Source: Alphaproteobacteria bacterium
Lineage (GTDB): Bacteria > Pseudomonadota > Alphaproteobacteria > UBA9219
DNA length: 30,158 nt
Assembly (NCBI GenBank): GCA_028716765.1
Contig: JAQUPC010000007.1
Location: 1 to 30,158 of the forward strand
Reading direction: 5' to 3'
Position numbers and translations under genes: made by a program. Of the stretch, positions 15,751 through 24,771 are shown one piece after another; the stretch's first letter is position 1; each line of letters opens with the position of its first letter. The notes below the pieces were generated by a model. That model searched no databases. It was not told where the DNA came from and saw only the letters and a program-made list of their open reading frames with translations.

Positions 15751-18158
15751 TGCCTCAACCGTTCCCCGGAAGATTCTTTGTCCCCTTTGGCGCGTTCGGC
15801 GGCCAGTTCGGCGGCCTCATCCCACTCGATCGGCGACAGCGGCTTCGTCAGCGCGTACTTCAGCACTTCATCGACCGTGTTGATGAAAATGATTTTAAGC
15901 CCGCGCTTAACATTGTCCGGTATCTCCGTGAGATCCTTTTCGTTTTCCTTCGGGATCAGCACGGTGGTAAGCCCGCCGCGCAGCGCCGCCAGAAGCTTTT
16001 CCTTCAGGCCGCCGATGGGCAAAACCCTGCCTCTCAGGGTGATTTCGCCCGTCATCGCCACGTCCTTGTGGACGGGGATTCCGGTGAGCGTGGAAACGAT
16101 CGACGTCACCATGCCGACGCCCGCGCTGGGCCCGTCCTTGGGGGTGGCCCCTTCCGGCACGTGAACGTGGATGTCCCGCTTGTCGAGAAGCGACGGCTTG
16201 ATGCCGAAGGCGACCGCCCGGGCCTTGACGTAGCTTTCGGCGGCCTGAACCGACTCGCGCATCACGTCGCCGAGCTTGCCGGTGATGGTGATTTTTCCCT
16301 TGCCGGGCAGCGCCACGGCCTCGATCGAAAGCAGTTCGCCGCCCACTTCCGTCCACGCAAGGCCGGTGGTGACGCCGACGAGATCCTCGGCCTCCACTTC
16401 GCCGTAGCGGAACTTTTTCACGCCCGCGAATTTCTCAAGGTTGCGGCGCGTGATATGGATCGACTTCAGGCTCTTGACCAGAATTTCCTTGATCGACTTT
16501 CGCGCGAGGTTGGCGATCTCGCGCTCAAGATTGCGCACGCCCGCTTCCCGCGTGTAGTAGCGGACGATGTCGCGCAACGCGTCCTCGGATATTGAGAACT
16601 CCGTTTTCTTGAGCCCGTGTTCTTTGATCGCCTTCGGCATCAGGTGGCGCTGGGCGATCACGACCTTTTCATCCTCCGTGTAGCCGGCGATGCGGATGAT
16701 CTCCATGCGGTCCAGAAGCGGCTGGGGCATGCGCAGCGAGTTGGCGGTGCATACGAACATAACGTCCGAAAGGTCGTAGTCGACCTCAAGGTAATGATCG
16801 CTGAACGAATTGTTCTGTTCGGGGTCGAGCACCTCGAGAAGGGCCGACGACGGATCGCCGCGCCAATCGGAGCCGAGCTTGTCGACTTCGTCGAAAAGGA
16901 AAAGCGGATTGGAGGACTTGGCCTTCTTCATGCCCTGAATGACCTTGCCGGGCATCGAGCCGATATAGGTGCGGCGGTGGCCGCGGATCTCGGCTTCGTC
17001 CCGGATGCCGCCGAGCGACATGCGCACGAAGTTGCGGCCCGTCGCGCGCGCGATGGATTTTCCGAGCGACGTCTTGCCGACGCCCGGAGGGCCGACGAGG
17101 CACAAAATCGGGCCTTTCAGCTTGCTGTGGCGCTGTTGCACGGCGAGGTATTCGAGGATGCGTTCCTTTACCTTCTCAAGGCCGTAGTGGTCGACGTCGA
17201 GAATTTTCTGGGCTTCCTTGATGTTGCGGCGCGTCTTGGTGCGCTTCTGCCAGGGGATCGACAGCATCCAGTCGAGGTAGTTGCGGACTACCGTAGCCTC
17301 GGCCGACATCGGGCTCATGGCGCGCAGTTTTTTCACTTCGGCCATCGCCTTTTCGTGCGCTTCCTTGGTCATCTTGGTGGCGTTGATGCGCGCCTCAAGT
17401 TCGGCGTTTTCGTCCTTGCCGTCCTCGTTTTCCCCGAGCTCCTTCTGAATGGCCTTCATCTGCTCGTTCAGGTAATACTCGCGCTGCGTCTTCTCCATCT
17501 GCTTCTTGACGCGCGTGCGGATTTTCTTCTCGACCTGGAGCACGCCGATCTCGCCTTCCATGTGGCTGAAAATCTTTTCCAGCCGGTCGTTGATGGAGGA
17601 CACCTCGAGAAGCTGCTGCTTGTCGGCGATCTTGAGCGCGAGGTGCGAGGCCACCGTGTCGGCGAGCCTGCCCGGCTCGTCGATCTGGTTGACGGTCACC
17701 ATGACCTCGGGCGGGATTTTCTTGTTGAGCTTGATGTATTGCTCGAACTGGGTTGCTACGGCGCGCGCAAGGGCTTCCAGCTCGGCCTTGTCGCCGGCGT
17801 ATTCGTCCACCGGTTCGGCGAAGGCCTGGAAGAAATCGGCGTTTTCGGTAAAGCGCACGATCTTGGCGCGGTGTCCGCCTTCGACCAAAACCTTGACCGT
17901 GCCGTCGGGCAATTTCAGCAGCTGGAGAACGGTGCCCACGGTTCCGGACAGATAGAGGTCGTCTTTGGACGGATCGTCCTGCGACGCGTTTTTCTGCGTC
18001 ACCAGCAGGATGTGCTTGTCCTCCTGCATGACGTCTTCGAGCGCGCGCACGGACTTCTCGCGGCCGACGAACAGCGGCACGATCATATGCGGAAACACGA
18101 CGATATCGCGCAAGGGAAGAACGGGGTAGAGCGCGCCCTCGGGAGACTGAACAACCAT
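15747..18158 (-). CDS. lon: ATP-dependent protease Lon
   Basis: Lon degrades misfolded and regulatory proteins as a hexameric AAA+ serine protease in the cytoplasm. The 803-residue protein has the N-terminal substrate domain ([20 protein letters not shown] at the start), Walker A GPPGVGKT (356-363) and Walker [10 protein letters not shown] (about 419-427). The protease dyad is Ser678 (PKDGPSAG) and Lys721 (GGLKEK), spaced as in E. coli Lon. Length is normal. The ATG at 18158 follows AAAGGAAT. A sigma-32-like promoter lies about 110 bases upstream. Usually lon directly follows clpX; here four accessory genes intervene. Confidence 0.98.
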   Translation of the reverse strand: MVVQSPEGALYPVLPLRDIVVFPHMIVPLFVGREKSVRALEDVMQEDKHILLVTQKNASQDDPSKDDLYLSGTVGTVLQLLKLPDGTVKVLVEGGHRAKIVRFTENADFFQAFAEPVDEYAGDKAELEALARAVATQFEQYIKLNKKIPPEVMVTVNQIDEPGRLADTVASHLALKIADKQQLLEVSSINDRLEKIFSHMEGEIGVLQVEKKIRTRVKKQMEKTQREYYLNEQMKAIQKELGENEDGKDENAELEARINATKMTKEAHEKAMAEVKKLRAMSPMSAEATVVRNYLDWMLSIPWQKRTKTRRNIKEAQKILDVDHYGLEKVKERILEYLAVQQRHSKLKGPILCLVGPPGVGKTSLGKSIARATGRNFVRMSLGGIRDEAEIRGHRRTYIGSMPGKVIQGMKKAKSSNPLFLFDEVDKLGSDWRGDPSSALLEVLDPEQNNSFSDHYLEVDYDLSDVMFVCTANSLRMPQPLLDRMEIIRIAGYTEDEKVVIAQRHLMPKAIKEHGLKKTEFSISEDALRDIVRYYTREAGVRNLEREIANLARKSIKEILVKSLKSIHITRRNLEKFAGVKKFRYGEVEAEDLVGVTTGLAWTEVGGELLSIEAVALPGKGKITITGKLGDVMRESVQAAESYVKARAVAFGIKPSLLDKRDIHVHVPEGATPKDGPSAGVGMVTSIVSTLTGIPVHKDVAMTGEITLRGRVLPIGGLKEKLLAALRGGLTTVLIPKENEKDLTEIPDNVKRGLKIIFINTVDEVLKYALTKPLSPIEWDEAAELAAERAKGDKESSGERLRH

Positions 18159-18243
18159 ACTTAATTCCTTTCACACTACCGGACGGTTCTCTGCCCGGAC
18201 GAAAACAGCCGACATGGTGATTCGGCCGTCTGATTCAACTGAT

Positions 18244-18259
18244 CCTGTCGTCTGACAGG
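18244..18259 (-). promoter_or_regulatory. Hairpin at the 5' end of the predicted lon transcript
   Basis: CCTGTC and GACAGG form a perfect six-base stem with a four-base loop. It falls at the predicted transcription start of the heat-shock-like promoter, so it may stabilise the 5' end of lon mRNA or serve as an operator. Confidence 0.45.
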
Positions 18260-18264
18260 TTAAC

Positions 18265-18292
18265 AAATTGGGTGCAAAAAGGAAATTTCAAG
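18265..18292 (-). promoter_or_regulatory. lon: Sigma-32-like heat-shock promoter of lon
   Basis: On the minus strand CTTGAAA (18286-18292) is separated by 13 bases from CCCAATTT (18265-18272). This closely matches the classical heat-shock pattern CTTGAAA-N13/14-CCCCATnT with one mismatch. The predicted leader is about 100 bases. Heat-shock control of lon is well established in other proteobacteria. Confidence 0.65.
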
Positions 18293-18409
18293 AGACGCCA
18301 TAAGAGTTCCAAGAATTTTAGGCACATAAAAACCCCTTATGCAAAAAGGCTCCCTGTTTCGGATTCAGAACAAAATTTTTACCAAGAAAGGATCGCCGCG
18401 CCGTATGTT

Positions 18410-18421
18410 GGTTAATTAACC
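18410..18421. promoter_or_regulatory. Perfect palindrome GGTTAATTAACC upstream of the secreted-protein cassette
   Basis: A 12-base perfect palindrome, nearly extended to TTGGTTAATTAACC(C)AA, lies 62 bases before the ATG at 18484 in an AT-rich part. TAATAT at 18428-18433 could be a -10 box for the plus-strand genes. A repressor site is plausible. The 325-base gap from the lon start (18158) to 18484 holds only this, the lon promoter and its hairpin. Confidence 0.4.
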
Positions 18422-18483
18422 CAATGGTAATATCTGGGTGGCAGGGTCATCGTACTTCGTTACCGTTATATCAGGGCTTTGTG

Positions 18484-19023
18484 ATGTGGGTGCGTTCTTT
18501 TTTTCTTGCGTTTGCTTTTGTGGGCGTTTTGTTCTTCGCGTCTGAAGCTGCGGCTGCCTTGCCGGCAGGCTGTAATCCTCACGCGCTAAAATGCATCGAT
18601 CAGCCCTGCAATCAGCCCGGCGAAACCGTGATGGATCATGGCGGCGCGGATATCGTTGCCTGCCTCCTTGGCCCCGGCGGCCTCATGTGGAAGGGGATGA
18701 GTTCGCACACGACTGCGGGAACGATCATTATGTGGGCAGGTTCAAGCATCCCTCCAGGTTGGCATCTCTGCAATGGTGAAGCGGGCACCCCGAATTTGCA
18801 GGACCAATTTATTTATGGCGCACACAACGGAGAAAACCCCGGCGCAGTTGGCGGGAGCACGACGTCATCCGTATCCACAAGTTCAGCTATCGGGGGGCAA
18901 CAAGCCAACGCCATGTTTGCCAGCGCCTATTTCTGGGTGGCCGGCAGCGGGCACTATCATTCCGGAGGTTCCGTCAGCGTCATCCCGCCTTACTATAAAC
19001 TGGCTTACTTAATGAAGATGTGA
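18484..19023 (+). CDS. Secreted protein with cysteine module and tail-collar-like C-terminus (copy A)
   Basis: This 179-residue protein has a Sec signal peptide (about 1-24, SEAAA/ALP). Next is a small module with Cys30-x6-Cys37-x4-Cys42, DHGG near 51 and Cys60-x8-Trp69-Lys70. From about 79 it resembles the phage tail-collar domain: GTIIMWAGSSIPPGWHLCNG, then GTPNLQDQFIYGA, ending PPYYKLAYLMKM. It has no phage gene neighbours, so it is probably a co-opted surface or secreted protein; adhesion or pilus-tip use is speculative. I chose ATG 18484 over ATG 18424 because it directly opens the signal peptide. The gene is followed 53 bases later by a close paralogue. Confidence 0.75.
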   Translation: MWVRSFFLAFAFVGVLFFASEAAAALPAGCNPHALKCIDQPCNQPGETVMDHGGADIVACLLGPGGLMWKGMSSHTTAGTIIMWAGSSIPPGWHLCNGEAGTPNLQDQFIYGAHNGENPGAVGGSTTSSVSTSSAIGGQQANAMFASAYFWVAGSGHYHSGGSVSVIPPYYKLAYLMKM

Positions 19024-19076
19024 CGAGGATGGCGAGCGGTAAATCGGCTATTGTTTCTGTTAGTCTGGAGGTCTTT

Positions 19077-19631
19077 ATGGATATGCGACTTGTTTTTGTC
19101 TCGCTTGCTTTGATTGGGGTTCTGTTTTTTTCTCATCAGGCTTTTGCCCTCGCGCCTGCTTTCTGCAATCCCCAAACGACGCAATGCATAAACACGCCCT
19201 GCAATCAAGCGGGCGCGACCGTGATGGATCACGGCCAGCGGGATATTATCGCCTGTCTCGTAGGCCCCGGCGGCCTTATGTGGAAGGGGATGAGCGCCGA
19301 TGTTCCTCAAGGTGCCATTGTTATGTGGAACGGCGCTATAACCCCTGTGAATACCATTCCTGCAGGATGGCAACTATGTGACGGAACCAACGGCACGCCG
19401 GATTTGCGGGATCGGTTTATTTATGGCGTTCATAACGGAGAAAACCCCGGCGCAACCGGCGGCCATGCTTCATCTTCGGGCTATACAGGCTCTGCCTCGG
19501 GCGGACAACAGGCTAACGCAAGATATGCTAGCGCCTATTTCTGGGTTGCCGGCTCCGGCCACTCTCACAGCTTTAGTGTAAACACTATCCCGCCTTACTA
19601 CAAACTGGCTTACATCATGAAGATGATGTGA
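19077..19631 (+). CDS. Secreted protein with cysteine module and tail-collar-like C-terminus (copy B)
   Basis: A 184-residue tandem paralogue of copy A. Signal peptide 1-24 or so (ending QAFA), then the same Cys30-x6-Cys37-x4-Cys42 and Cys60-x8-WK module, aligned without gaps to residue 70. The collar-like part is GAIVMWNGAI, IPAGWQLCDGTNGTPDLRDR, FIYGVHNGENPGATGG and the C-terminus PPYYKLAYIMKMM. It has a four-residue insertion before IPAGW. The conserved HNGENPGAxGG and FWVAGSGHxHS stretches show the two genes arose by duplication. The ATG at 19077 follows TGGAGG; upstream in-frame codons lack a signal peptide start. Divergence is greatest in the exposed glycine/serine loop near 129-145, a plausible variable binding tip. 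Confidence 0.75.
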   Translation: MDMRLVFVSLALIGVLFFSHQAFALAPAFCNPQTTQCINTPCNQAGATVMDHGQRDIIACLVGPGGLMWKGMSADVPQGAIVMWNGAITPVNTIPAGWQLCDGTNGTPDLRDRFIYGVHNGENPGATGGHASSSGYTGSASGGQQANARYASAYFWVAGSGHSHSFSVNTIPPYYKLAYIMKMM

Positions 19632-19663
19632 TGATAATGACAGGCCAAACAAAGGACTATTTT

Positions 19664-20344
19664 ATGCGCGTTCTGTTCATTCTTGTTTGGGCCGTTTTTG
19701 TGCTTGCAGGAATTTCAGCTCCGGCCACGGCTCAGGTATATTGTTCGGAAGAGGCGTATAAATCCGGGCTTTGCTTCTTGCCGGAGGGGAGTTCGCTTCC
19801 GGCGCCTGCTATTGCCCCAAGACCTTCCGGCTCCGTCGCGCCTTCCGGCTACTGCGATCCGCGCAAAGCCGTATGCGCGGGGCAGTCTTGCGACACTGGA
19901 TCGGATGCTGATTATCATGGCGCGGGCCGAGCGACCCTCGACGGCGACCAAAAGCAGCCGATTCTATGCCAGGACGATAACGGCAAGCTCGTCTGGAAGT
20001 TGGAGATAACGGAAAATAATTGTTCGATCGTAAAAGGATTTCCTCTGGCCACATGTCCGGCGGGAACCCGTCCCGTGGCGGGCGGCGACAACGCCGCTCT
20101 TGATCAAATAGGCGGTGCGCGCGCAGGTTCGGTTTACGCTGGGCCGCTTCGAGCAAGTCTATGCATGAGGGGCGCTAATCCGGCCGCAGCATGTTGCCGG
20201 GCCGCCACGGAAACGCAAAGCCCTGACAATCAGGCCCCGGCATCGGCAGGAAATCAGACGGCGTTTGATTCATGGATCGTTTGTTCAGGACAAGAGCCTG
20301 ACAAGATCACGGCAATTCCTTCCTTCGCCGTCTGTTGCCGTTAA
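19664..20344 (+). CDS. Secreted cysteine-rich protein sharing the N-terminal module
   Basis: I do not recognise a named family for this 226-residue protein. It has a signal peptide (about 1-23, APATA/QVY), a proline-rich linker (40-62), and the same module as its two neighbours: Cys64-x6-Cys71-x4-Cys76, a YHG near 84 and Cys102-x8-Trp111-Lys112. Instead of a collar domain it continues into a different cysteine-rich part with Cys120, 131, 167, the pair 177-178, 207 and the pair 224-225, ending CCR. The two CCR-type ends suggest an internal repeat, and many disulfides fit the periplasm or outside. ATG 19664 follows AAAGGA. Its stop overlaps that of the convergent GNAT gene within TTAA. Confidence 0.7.
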   Translation: MRVLFILVWAVFVLAGISAPATAQVYCSEEAYKSGLCFLPEGSSLPAPAIAPRPSGSVAPSGYCDPRKAVCAGQSCDTGSDADYHGAGRATLDGDQKQPILCQDDNGKLVWKLEITENNCSIVKGFPLATCPAGTRPVAGGDNAALDQIGGARAGSVYAGPLRASLCMRGANPAAACCRAATETQSPDNQAPASAGNQTAFDSWIVCSGQEPDKITAIPSFAVCCR

Positions 20345-20793
20345 AGCCGTTTGATCATTTTTCTGTGGGGAATGGTGATCTCCACAAACGGCGCGCCCGT
20401 CACGGTATAGCCCGACTTCCCGTAAAACCCGATGGCGCTTTCGCGCGCGTGCAAAACGATTTGCACAAAGCCTCTGCTGCGCGCAATTTCTTCGGCGTAG
20501 GCTAAGAGGCCTTGTCCTATGCGCCGGCCTTGATGCGAAGGAACTACGGCCATTTGGCGGAGCTTGATTGTTGTTGCGTCCAGGGGAACTAAAGTGGTGC
20601 ACGCAACTACCCGTTGGCCGTCAAGGCAAACAAAGTGTCTTTCCGTTTTTTCGGCGGCAAGCTGTTCCGGCGTGAACGCCAGACCTAACGGTTGCCGCAA
20701 CACGCGTGCACGCAATTCCACGGCCTCTTCATAGAGGGCTGAGCCGTGCTCCGTTTCGCTAAACGTGAGGGAGAGCTCTCCGGCTTGCGGCAA
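20341..20793 (-). CDS. GNAT-family N-acetyltransferase
   Basis: The 150-residue reading has the acetyl-CoA-binding signature of GNAT enzymes: [20 protein letters not shown] (motif A with QGRRIGQG), followed by [11 protein letters not shown] and a C-terminal strand. Substrate unknown. The start is uncertain: TTG at 20793 lies two bases after the clpX stop and no nearby ATG exists, so translation is probably coupled to clpX. The open frame continues upstream inside clpX without meaning. It ends tail to tail with the plus-strand secreted-protein gene, both stops drawn from TTAA. Confidence 0.8.
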   Translation of the reverse strand: MPQAGELSLTFSETEHGSALYEEAVELRARVLRQPLGLAFTPEQLAAEKTERHFVCLDGQRVVACTTLVPLDATTIKLRQMAVVPSHQGRRIGQGLLAYAEEIARSRGFVQIVLHARESAIGFYGKSGYTVTGAPFVEITIPHRKMIKRL

Positions 20794-20795
20794 AA

Positions 20796-22067
20796 TCAGG
20801 CCTTCGTGCCGCCCACGGCCACTTTTTGCGGCTCGCCGTGCACGACGATCGGCTTGGCCTTGCCTTCGACGACATCCTTGTTGACGACGACCTTTTCTAC
20901 ATCGGTCATGCCAGGCAGATCGAACATAGATTCGAGCAGCACGCCTTCCATGATCGAACGCAGGCCGCGCGCTCCCGTTTTGCGGGCGATGGCTTTTTGC
21001 GCGATGGCGCGGAGGCCGTCCTCGTTTACGTCCAGCACGATGTTCTCCATCTCGAACAAGCGCTGGAACTGCTTGACGATTGCGTTCTTGGGCCGGGTCA
21101 GGATGTCGATCAGCGCGCCTTCGTCGAGGTCGGCCAGCGTCGCCACCACCGGCAGACGGCCGATAAACTCGGGGATCAGGCCGAATTTCAACAGATCGTC
21201 CGGCTCGACCCCGCGCAAGATGTCGCCGGCGCGGCGATCGTCGGGCCCATGCACGTCGGCGCCGAAGCCGATCGAGGAGCCGCGTCCGCGCGCCGAGATG
21301 ATTTTTTCGAGGCCCGCAAAAGCGCCGCCGCAAATGAACAGAATGTTGGTGGTGTCGACCTGCAGGAATTCCTGCTGCGGATGCTTGCGCCCACCCTGCG
21401 GCGGCACCGAAGCGACCGTGCCTTCCATAATCTTGAGCAGAGCCTGCTGCACGCCTTCGCCCGAGACGTCGCGCGTGATCGAGGGGTTGTCGGACTTGCG
21501 GCTGATCTTATCGATTTCGTCGATGTAGACGATGCCGCGCTGGGCGCGCTCGACGTTGTAGTCCGCGGCCTGCAGCAATTTGAGAATGATGTTTTCGACG
21601 TCTTCGCCGACGTAACCGGCTTCGGTGAGCGTGGTAGCGTCCGCCATCGTGAACGGCACGTCAATGATGCGCGCCAGCGTCTGGGCGAGCAGCGTTTTAC
21701 CGCAGCCGGTGGGGCCGAGCAGAAGGATGTTGGACTTGGCCAGTTCGACGTCGCCGTTGCGCGCGCCGTGCGCGAGGCGTTTGTAATGGTTATGCACCGC
21801 GACCGACAGGACGCGCTTGGCGTGTTCCTGCCCGATGACGTAATCGTCAAGAACCGCCTTGATGTCGCGCGGCACCGGCACGCCGTCGCGGGACTTGACC
21901 AGCGTGGTCTTGCTCTCCTCGCGGATGATGTCCATGCACAGCTCGACGCATTCGTCGCAGATGAACACGGTCGGCCCGGCGATGAGCTTGCGCACCTCAT
22001 GCTGGCTCTTGCCGCAGAAGGAGCAGTAAAGCGTGTTTTTCGTGTCGCTGCTGCTGGTTTTGGTCAT
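20796..22067 (-). CDS. clpX: ATP-dependent Clp protease ATP-binding subunit ClpX
   Basis: ClpX unfolds substrates and feeds them to ClpP. The 423-residue protein has the N-terminal zinc-binding domain (Cys15, 18, 37, 40), Walker A GPTGCGKT (118-125), Walker [10 protein letters not shown] (179-187) and the normal AAA+ C-terminal domain with [12 protein letters not shown]. Length is standard. The ATG at 22067 follows AAGGGC. It lies 186 bases downstream of clpP, as usual in Alphaproteobacteria. Confidence 0.98.
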   Translation of the reverse strand: MTKTSSSDTKNTLYCSFCGKSQHEVRKLIAGPTVFICDECVELCMDIIREESKTTLVKSRDGVPVPRDIKAVLDDYVIGQEHAKRVLSVAVHNHYKRLAHGARNGDVELAKSNILLLGPTGCGKTLLAQTLARIIDVPFTMADATTLTEAGYVGEDVENIILKLLQAADYNVERAQRGIVYIDEIDKISRKSDNPSITRDVSGEGVQQALLKIMEGTVASVPPQGGRKHPQQEFLQVDTTNILFICGGAFAGLEKIISARGRGSSIGFGADVHGPDDRRAGDILRGVEPDDLLKFGLIPEFIGRLPVVATLADLDEGALIDILTRPKNAIVKQFQRLFEMENIVLDVNEDGLRAIAQKAIARKTGARGLRSIMEGVLLESMFDLPGMTDVEKVVVNKDVVEGKAKPIVVHGEPQKVAVGGTKA

Positions 22068-22204
22068 GGCAGCCCTTGTTGGTTGGAAGTCCGGCGCGGA
22101 TAGCTTAGCGGAACTTTGGTTACCGGATTCTTAACCCGGCTCGGCGGCGGCGTCAAATGCCGGGGATTTTTCGCTTTTTCGCATCCGCGGCATTATCGTT
22201 CCCG

Positions 22205-22222
22205 CAAGCCTAAACGGGCTTG
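22205..22222 (-). promoter_or_regulatory. Hairpin in the clpP-clpX gap
   Basis: CAAGCC and GGCTTG form a six-base stem with a six-base loop, 32 bases after the clpP stop in the minus-strand transcript. No T-run follows, so it may be a processing or partial termination site rather than a strong terminator. Confidence 0.4.
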
Positions 22223-22253
22223 AGGGCTTGTTCCGGTTCTTTAAATTCGGCGG

Positions 22254-22904
<651 letters not shown>

Positions 22905-22997
22905 GACATAAGCTCCTTAAGGGCGCACATGCAGTGCATATTAACCATGTAAACCCATTGTGCAAAGAGGGCAAGATGTCCGGCTCGAAAAACGTCT

Positions 22998-24350
22998 TCA
23001 GTTCGTCAGGCTCCGGACGGGTGCCGGGAAACGGCCGCCGCGCCCGATGAAGGCGTCGGCCTGAAACCGGTTGACGGCCATGACGGGGCAACGGCCCAGC
23101 AAGCCGCCGAACTCGACCATATCGCCGACTTTCTTGCCCGGAACGGGGACCAGCCGCGCGGCGGTCGTTTTGTTGTTGATCATGCCGATGGCCGCCTCAT
23201 CGGCGATGATGGCCGAAAGCGTTTCGGCCGTCACGTCGCCGGGCACGGCGATCATATCGAGGCCGACGGAACAGACGCATGTCATGGCTTCAAGTTTTTC
23301 CAGCGTCAGGCTGCCGCGCTCCACCGCTGCGATCATGCCGGCGTCTTCGCTGACGGGAATGAACGCGCCGCTCAGGCCGCCGACATGCGCCACGGCCATC
23401 ATGCCGCCCTTCTTCACGGAATCGTTGAGCAGCGCCAGCGCCGCCGTCGTACCGGGCGCGCCGCAGCTTTCGAGGCCCATTTCCTCAAGAATATGCGCGA
23501 CGCTGTCGCCCACGGCTGGTGTCGGCGCCAGCGAAAGGTCGATAATCCCCAGGGGCACGTTGAGGCGGCGCGAGGCTTCCCGCGCCACAAGCTGGCCGAC
23601 GCGCGTGATTTTAAAGGCCGTGCGCTTGATGGCTTCCGCGACGGCGTCGAAGCTCTGTCCCTTGACGTCTTCAAGCGCGCGTTTGACGACGCCCGGCCCG
23701 CTGACGCCAACGTTGATTGAGGTTTCGCCTTCGCCGATGCCGTGAAACGCCCCTGCCATAAAGGGATTGTCCTCTACGGCGTTGCAAAACACGACAAGCT
23801 TGGCGCATCCGATCGCGTTCCGGTTCGCCGTCAGGCCGGCCGTATGCTTGATGACTTGGCCCATTTGCCGGACGGCGTCCATGTTGATGCCCGCGCGGGT
23901 CGAGCCGACGTTGACGCTTGAGCACACGCGTTCCGTTTTGGCCAGCGCTTCGGGGATGGAGTCGATAAGGATCCGGTCGCCTTTGGTGTAGTTTTTCTCC
24001 ACGAGCGCCGAAAAGCCGCCGATGAAGTTGACGCCCGTCGCGCGCGCGGCGGCGTCAAGGGCTTCCGCCACCGGGACAAAGCTGTCCGTGCGGCAGGATT
24101 CGGCGGCCAGGGCGATCGGCGTCACGGCGATGCGCTTGTTGATAATGGGGATGCCGAATTCGGCCTCGATGTCCTCGCCGGCCCGCACAAGATCCCGCGC
24201 CGCGCTGGTAATCTTGTCGTAAACGTTCGCGCAAAAGACCTTGATGTCGGGATGCCCGCAATCGCGCAGGCTGATGCCCATCGTGATCGTGCGAACGTCC
24301 AGATTGTGTTTCTGGATCATCAGGTTCGTTTCGATGATTTCCTGCAGCAT
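22998..24350 (-). CDS. UPF0210 (PFL) family protein
   Basis: This 450-residue protein matches the UPF0210/PFL family (DUF711-like): it begins [20 protein letters not shown] followed by [11 protein letters not shown] and has long Ala/Gly-rich conserved stretches such as [16 protein letters not shown] and [14 protein letters not shown]. The biochemical role of the family is not established. It is typically encoded beside a small ACT-domain protein, as here (27-base gap), which suggests the ACT protein regulates or partners it. The ATG at 24350 follows GGGGGA. Placement between tig and clpP is unusual. Confidence 0.88.
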   Translation of the reverse strand: MLQEIIETNLMIQKHNLDVRTITMGISLRDCGHPDIKVFCANVYDKITSAARDLVRAGEDIEAEFGIPIINKRIAVTPIALAAESCRTDSFVPVAEALDAAARATGVNFIGGFSALVEKNYTKGDRILIDSIPEALAKTERVCSSVNVGSTRAGINMDAVRQMGQVIKHTAGLTANRNAIGCAKLVVFCNAVEDNPFMAGAFHGIGEGETSINVGVSGPGVVKRALEDVKGQSFDAVAEAIKRTAFKITRVGQLVAREASRRLNVPLGIIDLSLAPTPAVGDSVAHILEEMGLESCGAPGTTAALALLNDSVKKGGMMAVAHVGGLSGAFIPVSEDAGMIAAVERGSLTLEKLEAMTCVCSVGLDMIAVPGDVTAETLSAIIADEAAIGMINNKTTAARLVPVPGKKVGDMVEFGGLLGRCPVMAVNRFQADAFIGRGGRFPAPVRSLTN

Positions 24351-24377
24351 AAAATAATCCCCCGCGAAAGCGCGCGC

Positions 24378-24647
24378 CTAAATCCTGTGCATGATCTTGA
24401 AAATGTCTTCGTGCTGGACCCGGATGTCCTGGCCCATGGTTTCGCCTTTTTCCTTCAGGAGCTTTTGCAGGTCCTTAAGGCTGATGGGGCAGGCTTCCAT
24501 GTCGGCGATCACGATCATGTTGAAGATGCCGTTCACGATGTTCTGGTTGATGTCGAGAATGTTCACCTTGTTCTCGGCCAAAACGGCGGTGACGGTGGCG
24601 ACAATGCCGATGCGGTCCGCCCCGAGTATGGTCACGACGATTTTCAT
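24378..24647 (-). CDS. ACT-domain protein (UPF0237 type)
   Basis: The 89 residues form a single ACT domain: MKIVVTILGADRIGIVATVT, then LAENKVNILDINQNI, then NMIVIADME, with a C-terminal helix GETMGQDIRVQHEDIFKIM. ACT domains bind small ligands, often amino acids, and regulate partner enzymes. The neighbouring UPF0210 gene is its usual companion. Length matches the small stand-alone family. A gap of 124 bases separates it from the glycosyltransferase gene upstream. Confidence 0.88.
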   Translation of the reverse strand: MKIVVTILGADRIGIVATVTAVLAENKVNILDINQNIVNGIFNMIVIADMEACPISLKDLQKLLKEKGETMGQDIRVQHEDIFKIMHRI

Positions 24648-24771
24648 GGCTCGTTCCTTGTTGAGGGAAGTGACGTTGAAAAAACATATCGGCGCGCGCC
24701 ATTGTTTGCGCGCATTTCCGCACCCTGTGCGAGAACGGGAAAATGGTCAAGAACCAACGGGCTTGTTAGCC

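Noticed and set aside
16617..18164. 515-codon plus-strand open frame opposite lon
   Set aside because: Antisense shadow of a protein with all catalytic motifs intact; no ribosome site or recognisable domain.
18484..19631. Prophage tail region
   Set aside because: The collar-like proteins carry signal peptides and are not accompanied by any other phage structural, lysis or integrase gene.
20826..22103. 425-codon plus-strand open frame opposite clpX
   Set aside because: Antisense shadow of clpX with no domain; typical of GC-rich coding DNA.
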